Shown one piece after another: positions 51,358-59,838 of a DNA stretch of 64,000 nucleotides (its first letter is position 1; each line of letters begins with the position of its first letter). The notes beneath the pieces were generated by a model that was not told where the DNA came from, did no database searches, and saw nothing but the letters and a program-made list of their open reading frames with translations. Made by a program: the position numbers and the translations under genes. Origin of the DNA: Suilimivivens sp964458255 (GTDB lineage: Bacteria > Bacillota > Clostridia > Lachnospirales > Lachnospiraceae); NCBI GenBank assembly GCA_964458255.1, contig CAYWHY010000002.1, forward strand, positions 12,751 to 76,750. The letters are read 5' to 3'.

Positions 51358-52332
51358 ATGGCAAAAGAAATAAAAACCATCGGTGTGCTTACCAGTGGCG
51401 GAGATGCGCCGGGAATGAACGCAGCGATTCGTGCGGTGGTCAGAAAAGCCATCGGAAACGGTGTAAAGGTTAAAGGAATTAAAAAGGGATATCAGGGCCT
51501 TTTAAACGAAGAAATCATAGATATGGAAAAAAGAGATGTGTCAGATACCATTCAGAAGGGCGGAACCATTTTAGGTACGGCACGTTGCGCTGAATTCAGG
51601 ACAGAAGAAGGACAGCTGAAGGGTGCTGAAATTTGCCGTAAACACGGTATTGATGGATTGATTGTCATTGGCGGTGACGGTTCTTATCGCGGGGCACAGG
51701 CACTTGCAAGACAGGGAATTAATACCGTAGGTATTCCGGGAACCATTGACCTTGATATCGCATGTACCGATTATACAATTGGTTTTGATACGGCTATTAA
51801 TACAGCCATGGAAGCAATTGATAAGGTAAGGGATACTTCTTCTTCTCATGAACGGTGCAGTATTATTGAAGTTATGGGCAGGAATGCCGGTTATATTGCA
51901 CTCTGGTGTGGTGTGGCAAACGGTGCGGAAGATATTCTGCTTCCCGAAAAATATGATTACAACGAACAGGGGATTATCAATAATATTATAAATAACAGAA
52001 AAAGAGGAAAAACGCATCATCTGATTATCAATGCGGAGGGAATCGGACACTCCACCTCCATGGCAAGAAGAATTGAGGCAGCAACAGGTATTGAAACAAG
52101 AGCGACGATTTTAGGTTATATGCAGCGTGGCGGAAGTCCTACCTGTAAGGACCGTTTTTATGCATCTATTATGGGTGCTTATGCTGCAGATATTCTTTGC
52201 GCGGGTAAGAGTAACCGTGTGGTAGGTTATTGCCATGGTGAATTTGTGGATTTTGATATAGAAGAGGCATTGGCAATGCAGAAGGATATACCGGAGTATC
52301 AGTATCAGGTAAGCCGTTTGTTATCTCAATAA
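51358..52332 (+). CDS. pfkA: 6-phosphofructokinase (ATP type)
   Basis: The 324-residue enzyme phosphorylates fructose 6-phosphate in glycolysis. GVLTSGGDAPGMNAAIRAVV and IGGDGSYRGA (Gly at the position that is Asp in PPi-dependent forms) mark an ATP-using enzyme. The catalytic loop reads PGTIDLDIACTDYTIGFDTA: Asp131 and Asp133 are kept, but the residue between them is Leu where Bacillus and E. coli have Asn. I recall this variant in other Lachnospiraceae. MGRNAGYIAL and GYMQRGGSP are also present. It follows dnaE with its own promoter and ends in a set of hairpins. Confidence 0.95.
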   Translation: MAKEIKTIGVLTSGGDAPGMNAAIRAVVRKAIGNGVKVKGIKKGYQGLLNEEIIDMEKRDVSDTIQKGGTILGTARCAEFRTEEGQLKGAEICRKHGIDGLIVIGGDGSYRGAQALARQGINTVGIPGTIDLDIACTDYTIGFDTAINTAMEAIDKVRDTSSSHERCSIIEVMGRNAGYIALWCGVANGAEDILLPEKYDYNEQGIINNIINNRKRGKTHHLIINAEGIGHSTSMARRIEAATGIETRATILGYMQRGGSPTCKDRFYASIMGAYAADILCAGKSNRVVGYCHGEFVDFDIEEALAMQKDIPEYQYQVSRLLSQ

Positions 52333-52335
52333 AAA

Positions 52336-52357
52336 GTTCAAACCATATGGTTTGAAC
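52336..52357 (+). repeat. Perfect 22-bp palindrome after pfkA
   Basis: Arms GTTCAAACCAT (52336-52346) and ATGGTTTGAAC (52347-52357) are exact complements with no spacer, starting four bases after the pfkA stop codon. As RNA the central bases would form the loop. It is immediately followed by the terminator hairpin. Confidence 0.85.
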
Positions 52358-52360
52358 TCG

Positions 52361-52384
52361 CGCAAGCTCAGCAGTTTGCGTTTT
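52361..52384 (+). terminator. Terminator of pfkA
   Basis: CGCAAGCT (52361-52368) pairs with AGTTTGCG (52373-52380, one G-T pair), loop CAGC, followed by T4. Confidence 0.75.
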
Positions 52385-52426
52385 CCCCACCACATGACAG
52401 CATTTTTCTATCACCTAAAAAAATGG

Positions 52427-52449
52427 AAGGCGGAGTCAGGCTCCGCCTT
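52427..52449 (+). terminator. Second hairpin between pfkA and the methyltransferase gene
   Basis: AAGGCGGAG (52427-52435) pairs with CTCCGCCTT (52441-52449), loop TCAGG, followed by GTTTG. A seven-A run precedes it. It may work as a terminator or, lying 30 bases before the next start, as a leader structure. Confidence 0.65.
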
Positions 52450-52478
52450 GTTTGATATAATAAGCCGGGAGAAATAAT

Positions 52479-53309
52479 ATGATTGCGAGTTGTGCAAACA
52501 GCAGGGTGAAAAGAATTGTAACTCTGCAGGAAAAAAGCAAAAACAGGGCTAAGGAAAATGTTTTTATCATAGAAGGAATAAAAATGTTTGAGGAGGCACC
52601 TGTTCAAAAAATCCGTGAAGTATACATAGAAGAGAGCCTTTGTAATCTGACAGCACAGGGACCTTTGCAGAGGAAGCTGCAGGAGTGCAGAAAGAGGGGA
52701 ATTGAGGCAGAAATTGTGACAAAAGAGGTTTTTACCAAAATATCAGATACCCGGAGCCCGCAAGGCATTTTATGTGTAGTGGAACGTTATGCATATCGTG
52801 TGGAAAAAATGCTTGCCAATGCTTTGGAAAGACAGAAAACAGAAGGAAGGGCTCCCCTTTTTTTGTTGCTTGAGGACATACAGGACCCGGGAAATCTTGG
52901 TACTATGATGCGTACGGCAGAAGGAGCCGGAGCTGATGGTATTATTCTTACCAAAGGAACGGTGGATATCTATAATCCGAAAACAATTCGTTCTACAATG
53001 GGGTCACTTTATCGGGTGCCGTTTTTTTATACGGATGAATTGGTGACAGTGATGGAATTGCTTAAGCAAAACGGTATTAAGGTATATGCTGCACATTTGC
53101 AGGGGGAAAAATATTATTATCAGTTTGACTATCAAGAGGGAGCAGCGTTTTTAATAGGTAATGAAGGAAATGGTCTTAAGAAAGAAACAGCTGACAAAGC
53201 AGATTGCTACTTAAAAATTCCCATGGAAGGACAATTGGAATCTTTAAATGCGTCCATAGCAGCAGCACTTTTGATGTATCAGGCAACGATTGCACGCCTG
53301 AAAAAATAA
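52479..53309 (+). CDS. SpoU/TrmH-family RNA 2-prime-O-methyltransferase
   Basis: The 276-residue protein has an N-terminal RNA-binding substrate domain (about 1-100, SRVKRIVTLQEKSKNRAKEN, FIIEGIKMFEE) and a C-terminal SPOUT knot domain: LLEDIQDPGNLGTMMRTAEG (motif 1), AAFLIGNEGNGL (motif 2) and KIPMEGQLESLNASIAAALL (motif 3). It should methylate ribose in rRNA or tRNA using SAM. Bacillus homologues include YsgA and RlmB; the target base cannot be read. proC follows after 61 bases. Confidence 0.93.
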   Translation: MIASCANSRVKRIVTLQEKSKNRAKENVFIIEGIKMFEEAPVQKIREVYIEESLCNLTAQGPLQRKLQECRKRGIEAEIVTKEVFTKISDTRSPQGILCVVERYAYRVEKMLANALERQKTEGRAPLFLLLEDIQDPGNLGTMMRTAEGAGADGIILTKGTVDIYNPKTIRSTMGSLYRVPFFYTDELVTVMELLKQNGIKVYAAHLQGEKYYYQFDYQEGAAFLIGNEGNGLKKETADKADCYLKIPMEGQLESLNASIAAALLMYQATIARLKK

Positions 53310-53370
53310 ATTACGAAGATTTATGATTCAAATGAACGGTTACGAATGGGAAGAAAGGAATGGTATTGGT

Positions 53371-54165
53371 ATGAAAATAGGATTTATAGGGCTTGGCAAT
53401 ATGGCTAAGGCAATGATTGGCGGTATGCTGGATAAGGGTATGGCATCAAAGGAGGAGATAATCGGTTCCGATAAAATGCCGGAAATGAGAGAGGCAGCTA
53501 ATAACCGGTGGGGAATCAAAACGTATGAAAGTAATGCACAGGTGGCAGAAGAAGCAGAGGTGCTGGTGATGGCTGTAAAACCGCAATTCCTTGCACAGGC
53601 TATTTCGGAGCTAAAGGATGCGGTGAGTGATGATACGTTGATTATCAGTATTGCAGCCGGGAAAAAAACACAGGAAATTGAGCACCTTTTTGGAAAATCA
53701 ATTAAACTGGTTCGTTGCATGCCCAATACACCGGCACTGGTTGGAGAAGGATGCTCGGCTCTTTGTGGCAATGCCCATGTGACAGAAGTGGAAATGAAGC
53801 AGTGTAAGGCAATTATGGAAAGCTTCGGAATGGCAGAAGAAGTGCCTGAGAATCTTATGGATGCAGTTACCGGATTGAGCGGCTCTTCACCGGCATTTGT
53901 GTTTATGTTTATAGAAGCAATGGCAGATGGTGCGGTTCTGGCAGGAATGCCCCGAAAACAGGCTTATACGTTTGCGGCGCAGACCGTTATGGGAAGTGCG
54001 AAGCTGATGCTTGAGACAGGGAAAAATCCCGGAGAGCTCAAGGATATGGTGTGTTCACCGGCAGGAACCACGATTGAAGGTGTCAGAACATTGGAGGAAA
54101 GAGCGTTCCGTGCGGCAGTCATGGACGCTGTGAAAGCGGCTGTCGAAAAATCACAAAAAATGTAA
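53371..54165 (+). CDS. proC: Pyrroline-5-carboxylate reductase
   Basis: ATG 53371 gives the usual start MKIGFIGLGNMAKAM; a longer in-frame start at 53323 adds 16 untypical residues. The 264-residue NAD(P)H enzyme makes proline from pyrroline-5-carboxylate. VLVMAVKPQFL, RCMPNTPALVGEG, GLSGSSPAFVF and MVCSPAGTTIEGVRTLEE are all family blocks. AAAGGA lies 11 bases before the start, a rather long gap. Confidence 0.95.
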   Translation: MKIGFIGLGNMAKAMIGGMLDKGMASKEEIIGSDKMPEMREAANNRWGIKTYESNAQVAEEAEVLVMAVKPQFLAQAISELKDAVSDDTLIISIAAGKKTQEIEHLFGKSIKLVRCMPNTPALVGEGCSALCGNAHVTEVEMKQCKAIMESFGMAEEVPENLMDAVTGLSGSSPAFVFMFIEAMADGAVLAGMPRKQAYTFAAQTVMGSAKLMLETGKNPGELKDMVCSPAGTTIEGVRTLEERAFRAAVMDAVKAAVEKSQKM

Positions 54166-54236
54166 AAAGATTGTAATATTATTACCAAAAAGTGGATAAA
54201 AAATTGAATAAAAACACCGGTTCAAATTTCAAAAAC

Positions 54237-54265
54237 TTGACAAATGGGGAATGATTTGTTAAGAT
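54237..54265 (+). promoter_or_regulatory. Promoter of the SleB-type hydrolase gene
   Basis: TTGACA (54237-54242), 17 bases, TAAGAT (54260-54265) preceded by TGT (extended -10). The leader to the start codon is about 70 bases. Confidence 0.7.
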
Positions 54266-54341
54266 GAGTCGCATACGCATGTAATAAATCTGTAATATAT
54301 TCATTTTAGAATCATTTGTAAAGAGCTTTGGAGGTAGCAAA

Positions 54342-55421
54342 ATGAACCGGAGAAATAAACTGCTTATGATAGCAGCAGGTGTGCTTTGCAGCCTGTGGAT
54401 TGTCACGGCAGAGGAAATAACCGTTCAGGCAACTGAAAAGGAAGAATACGATTTTCTTACATCTGGAGTGGCGGAGGTCTTAGATCCCGGTGCTATCAGT
54501 TCGGACACTCCCGTAGAAGAACAGACAGAATTAAATATTAACCAGAAGTTTGAAAGTGAAAAAGCAAGAATGGAAGAGGAACTTGCCATGGCGAATGTCC
54601 AAAATGCTTTGAATATTCGCAAAGAAGCTGATGAAAAGTCTGAAAAAGTAGGTTTTTTGTATAAGGACTGTGGCGGCACCATTCTTGAGCAGAAGGACGG
54701 TTGGACCAAAATTCAGTCAGGAAATGTTATAGGCTGGGCAAAGGATGAATATCTTCTTTTCGGAGAAGATGCCAAATTAATGGCAGAGGATGTGGGAAAC
54801 TGGATTGTGACATTGGATTCCGCAGCAGTCAGAGTCCGTAAAGAACCCAGTTTTGAAGCAGATATATATGGACTGCTTGCGCATGAGGATACAGTGGAAT
54901 TGATTGACATTGTAAACGAAAGCTGGATTAGTGTAGAGTACGATGATGAAATCGGTTATATCAATACGAATTATATCAATGTGGAGTTTTATATTGATAA
55001 AGCAGAAAGTATTGAGGTAGTAAAAGCCAGAGAACGCGCAGAAAAAGAACGCAGGAGAAAGGCAAATCGCGGAGCAGTTTCAGCAGATGCTGATGAACTT
55101 CGCCTTCTCGGTGCTTTGATTTATTGTGAAGCAGGCAACCAGTCCTATGATGGAATGGTAGGGGTTGGAGCGGTTGTTATGAACCGTGTGAAGCATAGTG
55201 CTTACCCCAATACTATTCATGGCGTTATTTATGCCTCGGGGCAATTTACTCCCGCTATGACAGGTAAGGTGGCAAGAGTATATGAGGGCAATGTGCCTGA
55301 GCTTTGTCTGCAGGCGGCACAGGCAGCCATAAACGGTGAAACAACGGTAGGTGGTGCTACCTATTTCAGAAGAGCCGGAAAGAGAGAAGGATACGTTTTA
55401 GGGGATCATGTTTTTTGGTAG
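54342..55421 (+). CDS. SH3-SH3-SleB type cell-wall hydrolase
   Basis: The 359-residue exported protein has a signal peptide (about 1-29, LLMIAAGVLCSLWIVTA), two bacterial SH3 domains (about 80-130, NALNIRKEADEKSEKVG; about 145-200, AAVRVRKEPSFEADIYG) and a C-terminal hydrolase_2 domain (about 245-358, LLGALIYCEAGNQSYDGMVG with catalytic Glu, GVIYASGQFTPAM, FRRAG). SleB-type enzymes are peptidoglycan lytic or amidase enzymes first known from spore germination, but such SH3 forms are found in vegetative cells too. The promoter lies at 54237-54265. Confidence 0.9.
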   Translation: MNRRNKLLMIAAGVLCSLWIVTAEEITVQATEKEEYDFLTSGVAEVLDPGAISSDTPVEEQTELNINQKFESEKARMEEELAMANVQNALNIRKEADEKSEKVGFLYKDCGGTILEQKDGWTKIQSGNVIGWAKDEYLLFGEDAKLMAEDVGNWIVTLDSAAVRVRKEPSFEADIYGLLAHEDTVELIDIVNESWISVEYDDEIGYINTNYINVEFYIDKAESIEVVKARERAEKERRRKANRGAVSADADELRLLGALIYCEAGNQSYDGMVGVGAVVMNRVKHSAYPNTIHGVIYASGQFTPAMTGKVARVYEGNVPELCLQAAQAAINGETTVGGATYFRRAGKREGYVLGDHVFW

Positions 55422-55474
55422 GGAAAGGTTTTGTGCCGGCCAGGCTGATTGTGAGTGCATAAAAGGAGGATGAT

Positions 55475-55912
55475 ATGAGTTTTACGACAATTTGGTTAAG
55501 CATTTTTGTTGCATGCATTGTAATTGAAATTGCAACCATGGGACTTTTTACCATCTGGTTTGCGGGAGGTTCATTGATAGCAGCATTAGTTGCGGCAGTT
55601 GGGGGACCTTTGTGGCTGCAGATAGCTCTGTTCTTTGTGATTTCATTGGTTTTGCTGTATTTAACAAGACCCATAGCGGTAAAGTATTTCAATAAAGACA
55701 GAGTAAAGACCAATGCGGAGAGTCTGGTGGGGCAGCAGGCGATTGTCATCAGTGAAATCAATAACCTGCAAGGTGTCGGTCAGGTTACGGTAAACGGGCA
55801 GGAGTGGAGTGCCCGTAATGTAAAGGGAGATAAAGAACTTCCGATAGGAAGTGTGGTTATTATTCGTGCCATCAGCGGTGTGAAACTTATGGTAGAAGAA
55901 AAAGAAAATTAG
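55475..55912 (+). CDS. NfeD family membrane protein
   Basis: The 145-residue protein has two or three N-terminal helices (about 5-65) and a small C-terminal OB-like domain (about 85-143, LVGQQAIVISEINNLQGVGQ ... GSVVIIRAISGVKLMVEE), the NfeD layout. NfeD proteins pair with SPFH/stomatin proteins in membrane microdomains, and the SPFH gene starts 13 bases on. AAAGGAGG lies before the start. Confidence 0.9.
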   Translation: MSFTTIWLSIFVACIVIEIATMGLFTIWFAGGSLIAALVAAVGGPLWLQIALFFVISLVLLYLTRPIAVKYFNKDRVKTNAESLVGQQAIVISEINNLQGVGQVTVNGQEWSARNVKGDKELPIGSVVIIRAISGVKLMVEEKEN

Positions 55913-55925
55913 AAGGAGAATGAGT

Positions 55926-56846
55926 ATGCTGGCAGTTTTTATGGTACTTTTAGTAGTAGTCGTTTTGGTTTTGGCATCCTGTATCAAGATTGTTCCTCAG
56001 GCATATGCGTATGTAGTGGAGCGTCTTGGTGCCTATCAGGGAACATGGTCGGTAGGTCTTCATGTAAAAATGCCTATTATTGACAGAGTAGCAAAGAGAA
56101 TCAATTTAAAAGAGCAGGTAGTGGACTTCGCACCCCAGCCTGTTATTACAAAGGATAACGTAACCATGCGGATTGATACGGTTGTATTTTTCCAGATTAC
56201 AGACCCTAAGCTGTTTGCATACGGTGTCGAAAATCCCATTATGGCGATTGAAAATCTGACAGCTACAACACTTCGTAATATTATCGGTGATTTGGAACTG
56301 GATCAGACATTAACTTCCAGAGAAACCATTAATACCAAGATGCGAGCTTCCCTGGATGAGGCGACAGACCCTTGGGGTATCAAAGTGAATCGTGTGGAGC
56401 TTAAGAATATTATTCCTCCTGCGGAAATTCAGAACGCCATGGAGAAACAGATGAAGGCAGAGCGTGAACGAAGGGAAGCCGTTACCAGAGCGGAAGGTGA
56501 GAAGAAGGCAAGTGTCACTGTAGCGGAAGGTAAAAAGGAGGCTGCCATTTTGGAAGCAGAGGCAGAAAAGCAGTCAGCCATCCTGCGTGCGGAAGCACAG
56601 AAGGAAAAGATGATTCGTGAAGCGGAAGGTGAAGCGGAAGCTATTTTGAAGGTACAGCAGGCAACCGCAGACGGCATCAGAATGATTCGGGAAGCGGGAG
56701 CTGATGAAGCGGTACTTCGTATCAAGAGTCTGGAAGCGTTTGAGAAGGCTGCAGACGGTAAAGCAACCAAAATTATTATTCCTTCGGAGATTCAGGGAGT
56801 TGCGGGACTGGCAGCTTCGTTAAAAGAAATCGTAACAGAAAAGTAA
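55926..56846 (+). CDS. SPFH/Band 7 (stomatin-like) membrane protein
   Basis: ATG 55926 is preferred: AAGGAG (55913-55918) is seven bases away, while ATG 55920 nearly touches it. The 306-residue protein has an N-terminal helix (about 2-20), a Band 7 domain (about 20-190, VPQAYAYVVERLGAYQGTW, LDEATDPWGIKVNRVELKNI) and a long Ala/Glu/Lys coiled coil (about 175-260). It should form oligomers with NfeD at the inner face of the membrane. No enzyme activity is expected. Confidence 0.92.
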   Translation: MLAVFMVLLVVVVLVLASCIKIVPQAYAYVVERLGAYQGTWSVGLHVKMPIIDRVAKRINLKEQVVDFAPQPVITKDNVTMRIDTVVFFQITDPKLFAYGVENPIMAIENLTATTLRNIIGDLELDQTLTSRETINTKMRASLDEATDPWGIKVNRVELKNIIPPAEIQNAMEKQMKAERERREAVTRAEGEKKASVTVAEGKKEAAILEAEAEKQSAILRAEAQKEKMIREAEGEAEAILKVQQATADGIRMIREAGADEAVLRIKSLEAFEKAADGKATKIIIPSEIQGVAGLAASLKEIVTEK

Positions 56847-56866
56847 GATAGTAGGATAAGGTTTCT

Positions 56867-56899
56867 GCCTGCAGGTTTTGCCCTGCAGGCTGAAGTTTT
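56867..56899 (+). terminator. Terminator after the SPFH gene
   Basis: GCCTGCAGG (56867-56875) pairs with CCTGCAGGC (56882-56890), loop TTTTGC, followed by TGAAG and T5. Confidence 0.75.
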
Positions 56900-56921
56900 T
56901 AAGAAAGGTATGGTTACTGCA

Positions 56922-57908
56922 ATGAACTTAAAAGGAAGACATTTTTTGAAATTACTTGATTTCACACCGGAGGAGATACTTTATCTGGTGGATTTGGCCG
57001 CAGATTTAAAAGATAAAAAGAAAAAAGGCATTTCTACAAGAGATATGCATGCAGGTAAAAATATTGCACTTATTTTTGAAAAGACCAGTACCAGAACACG
57101 TTGTTCTTTTGAAGTGGCAGCACATGATTTGGGTATGAACGCAACTTACTTAGATCCTGCTGCATCTCAGATTGGAAAGAAGGAAAGTATTGCGGATACA
57201 GCGCGTGTTCTTGGAAGTATGTATGAAGGAATTGAATATCGCGGATATGGACAGGAAAAAGTAGAAGAATTGGCAAAATATGCAGGAGTGCCGGTTTGGA
57301 ACGGACTTACCAATGAATTTCATCCTACCCAGATGCTTGCAGATGTTCTTACCATTCAAGAAAAGCTTGGCCGAATCAAAGGTGTAAAGATGACATATAT
57401 GGGAGATGCCCGTTACAATATGGCGAATTCCCTTATGGTAGTTTGTGCAAAATTGGGTATGCATTTTACAGCCTGCACGGCTAAGAAATATTTTCCTGAG
57501 GAAGAACTGGTAAATACCTGCCGGGAAATGGCAAAGGAAACCGGTGGAAGCATCACACTTACGGAAGATGTGGAAGCGGGAACCAAAGGAGCGGATGTCA
57601 TATATACCGACGTCTGGGTATCCATGGGAGAATCTGATTATATATGGGAAGAGAGAATCAAAGATCTGTTGCCTTATCAGGTAAACAAAAAGGTAATGGA
57701 TAATGCAGGGAAAGACGCAATCTTTATGCACTGTCTGCCGGCATTCCATGATTTAAATACAAAAATCGGACAGGAAATGAATGAAAAGTTTGGTATCGGT
57801 GAGATGGAAGTAACCCATGAAGTATTCGAGTCTGAACAGTCGGTAGTATTCGATGAGGCTGAAAACAGAATGCACACGATTAAGGCGGTTATGGCGGCTA
57901 CACTTTAA
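56922..57908 (+). CDS. argF: Ornithine carbamoyltransferase
   Basis: The 328-residue enzyme makes citrulline from ornithine and carbamoyl phosphate. EKTSTRTRCSFE (STRTR at 56-60, carbamoyl phosphate site), EFHPTQMLAD (HPTQ at 134-137) and MHCLPAFHD (HCLP near 270, ornithine site) are all present. ATG 56922 gives MNLKGRHFLKLLDFTPEE, the usual start; ATG 56910 adds four residues, and neither has an ideal ribosome site. Anabolic and catabolic (ArcB) forms cannot be told apart here; no arginine-pathway neighbour is present. Confidence 0.94.
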   Translation: MNLKGRHFLKLLDFTPEEILYLVDLAADLKDKKKKGISTRDMHAGKNIALIFEKTSTRTRCSFEVAAHDLGMNATYLDPAASQIGKKESIADTARVLGSMYEGIEYRGYGQEKVEELAKYAGVPVWNGLTNEFHPTQMLADVLTIQEKLGRIKGVKMTYMGDARYNMANSLMVVCAKLGMHFTACTAKKYFPEEELVNTCREMAKETGGSITLTEDVEAGTKGADVIYTDVWVSMGESDYIWEERIKDLLPYQVNKKVMDNAGKDAIFMHCLPAFHDLNTKIGQEMNEKFGIGEMEVTHEVFESEQSVVFDEAENRMHTIKAVMAATL

Positions 57909-57929
57909 GGATAATATGGGAGCCAAAGT

Positions 57930-58700
57930 ATGACATTAATGAAGAAAACAGGCTACAGGTCTGTGTTTTTTGAGGAACTGGATTCCACCAATGAGGAAGC
58001 CAAAAGGCAGGCACAGGCAGGGGCAGAAAGCGGACTTCTGATAGTGGCTGACAAACAGATAAAAGGCAGGGGAAGAAGGGGCAGAAGTTGGGAATCTCCG
58101 GCCGGAAGCAATATTTTTATGTCACTGCTCCTAAGGCCAACCTTAAAAATGGAGAGTGCTTCCATGATAACACTTGTCATGGCACTTAGCGTATCTGAGG
58201 CAATTACGGAGATGACAGGGCTCTTTGCACGGATTAAATGGCCAAACGACGTCGTTGTGAATGGAAGGAAAACAGTGGGGATTCTTACAGAACTTTTTGT
58301 GAATGGAGATGGAAGCTGGTATCTGATTTGCGGTGTGGGAATTAATGTTAATCAAAAGAGTTTCCCCGGGGAACTGGCAGAAACGGCGACATCACTTTTT
58401 TTAGAGAGCGATACAGAGACGGATCGCAGGAAATTGACAGAAAAGGTTATGGAAAGGTTTGATGAAAACTACCGGACTTTTTGTAACAAAGAGACTATGG
58501 AAGATTTGATGGAAGTCTACAATACTCTTTTGGTGAATAAAGATGCGGCGGTACGTGTGCTTGACCCTAAAGGAGAATACGAAGGAATGGCACTTGGCAT
58601 TAACCGGGAAGGAGAGCTTTTGGTCAGAAAGGAAGACGGCAGCATAGAAGATGTCTACGCGGGAGAAGTATCGGTAAGAGGAATTTATGGATATGTGTGA
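57930..58700 (+). CDS. birA: Biotin-[acetyl-CoA-carboxylase] ligase, without HTH domain
   Basis: The 256-residue protein has the catalytic domain: FEELDSTNEEAKR, QIKGRGRRGRSWESP (biotinyl-AMP loop GRGRRGR at 46-52), RIKWPNDVVVNGRKTVGIL and GVGINVNQ, then a small C-terminal domain (RVLDPKGEYEGMALGIN). It lacks the N-terminal winged helix of bifunctional BirA, so it attaches biotin but should not repress transcription. It overlaps the next gene by 14 bases. Confidence 0.93.
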   Translation: MTLMKKTGYRSVFFEELDSTNEEAKRQAQAGAESGLLIVADKQIKGRGRRGRSWESPAGSNIFMSLLLRPTLKMESASMITLVMALSVSEAITEMTGLFARIKWPNDVVVNGRKTVGILTELFVNGDGSWYLICGVGINVNQKSFPGELAETATSLFLESDTETDRRKLTEKVMERFDENYRTFCNKETMEDLMEVYNTLLVNKDAAVRVLDPKGEYEGMALGINREGELLVRKEDGSIEDVYAGEVSVRGIYGYV

Positions 58701-59043
58701 AGAAAAAATGGTTTTGTGCGGGGCAAATGCTTACGAACAAAAATATTATTTTAATGAAAAATTTAACAGTATTCCTGAGTCTGTCAAGGATGAGCTTCAT
58801 ATCATCTGCGTACTTTTTACGGAGGAAGTAGGAGGTATTTTTACCATAGAATTTGAAAAGGACGGAAGTATTTCCATGCGTACGGAATATGCGGATGACG
58901 ATTTCCTTTATGATGATGTAAGCAGTGGACTTTTAGTGAGTGAAATCAGAAGAAAGAGACAGGAATTATTTGAGACCTTAAGCTTATACTACAGAGTGTT
59001 TGTTTTGCATGAAGATGCAGGTAAACTCCTTAATGATGAGTAA
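58687..59043 (+). CDS. Small conserved protein between birA and coaX
   Basis: The 118-residue acidic protein (KMVLCGANAYEQKYYFNEKF, then HIICVLFTEEVGGIFTIEFE) has no membrane segment or enzyme motif that I know. ATG 58687 is four bases after AAGAGGA; ATG 58693 is ten bases away and also possible. It overlaps birA by 14 bases, so it is translated together with it. I recall it as the Lachnospiraceae family DUF6145 but cannot check. The fixed place by birA and coaX hints at a cofactor-related role without proof. Confidence 0.8.
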   Translation: MDMCEEKMVLCGANAYEQKYYFNEKFNSIPESVKDELHIICVLFTEEVGGIFTIEFEKDGSISMRTEYADDDFLYDDVSSGLLVSEIRRKRQELFETLSLYYRVFVLHEDAGKLLNDE

Positions 59044-59064
59044 CAATAGCAGAAAGGGAAAAAT

Positions 59065-59838
59065 ATGATTTTAGTAGTGGACGTGGGTAATACCAATATT
59101 ACCTGTGGTGTTTATGAAGGAAAAAAGCTTAAGACAACTTTCCGTATGATGACGAAGTTCCCCAGAACTTCTGATGAATACGGTATCAGCATCAGAGAAC
59201 TTCTTCGCACCAATCAGATTGATAAACAAGAGATAGAAGGAACCATTATTGCCAGTGTTGTGCCCAATGTAATGCATTCACTGGTAGGTGCCTTTACCAG
59301 ATATGTGGGGACACAGCCGATTATTGTGGGACCCGGTGTAAAGACAGGAATTAAGATTACATCTGATAATCCACGCGAAATCGGGCCTGACCGAATCGTA
59401 GATGTGGTTGCAGCGTATGAGCTGTACGGCGGACCTGTCCTGGTACTTGATTTCGGTACGGCAACTACTTACGATTTAGTGACGCAGGACGGTTGCTTTG
59501 GCGTAGGTATCACGGCACCCGGCATCCGTATTTCTGCAAAAGCACTTTGGGAAGATACAGCCAAGCTGCCGGAAATTGAAATTAAGAAGCCGAAGTCTAT
59601 TTTGGCAAGAGAGACGATTTCCAGTATGCAGGCGGGACTGGTATACGGACAGATAGGACAGACGCAGTACATTATCAATCAGGTCAAAAAGGAAACCGGT
59701 TATGACAATCTGAAGGTAGTGGCAACGGGAGGTCTTGGCAGAATTATAGCAGATGAGACCGATGCCATTCAGATATACAACAGGGATTTGACATTGGAAG
59801 GATTACGGATTATTTATGAAAAAAATGCAAAAGGGTAA
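59065..59838 (+). CDS. coaX: Type III pantothenate kinase
   Basis: The 257-residue enzyme phosphorylates pantothenate, the first step of coenzyme A synthesis. It has VVDVGNTNITCGVYEG (phosphate loop, Asp6), REIGPDRIVDVVAAYELYGG (about 108-127), LVLDFGTATTYDLV (metal-binding Asp) and VATGGLGRII near the end. AAAGGGA precedes the ATG. The last 23 bases overlap the dus gene. CoaX needs a monovalent cation and resists CoA feedback, as known of the family. Confidence 0.95.
   Translation: MILVVDVGNTNITCGVYEGKKLKTTFRMMTKFPRTSDEYGISIRELLRTNQIDKQEIEGTIIASVVPNVMHSLVGAFTRYVGTQPIIVGPGVKTGIKITSDNPREIGPDRIVDVVAAYELYGGPVLVLDFGTATTYDLVTQDGCFGVGITAPGIRISAKALWEDTAKLPEIEIKKPKSILARETISSMQAGLVYGQIGQTQYIINQVKKETGYDNLKVVATGGLGRIIADETDAIQIYNRDLTLEGLRIIYEKNAKG

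Noticed and set aside
57150..57749. 199-codon open frame on the minus strand
   Set aside because: It lies wholly within argF, whose catalytic motifs are intact; composition is Phe/Ile/His-rich as usual for antisense shadows.
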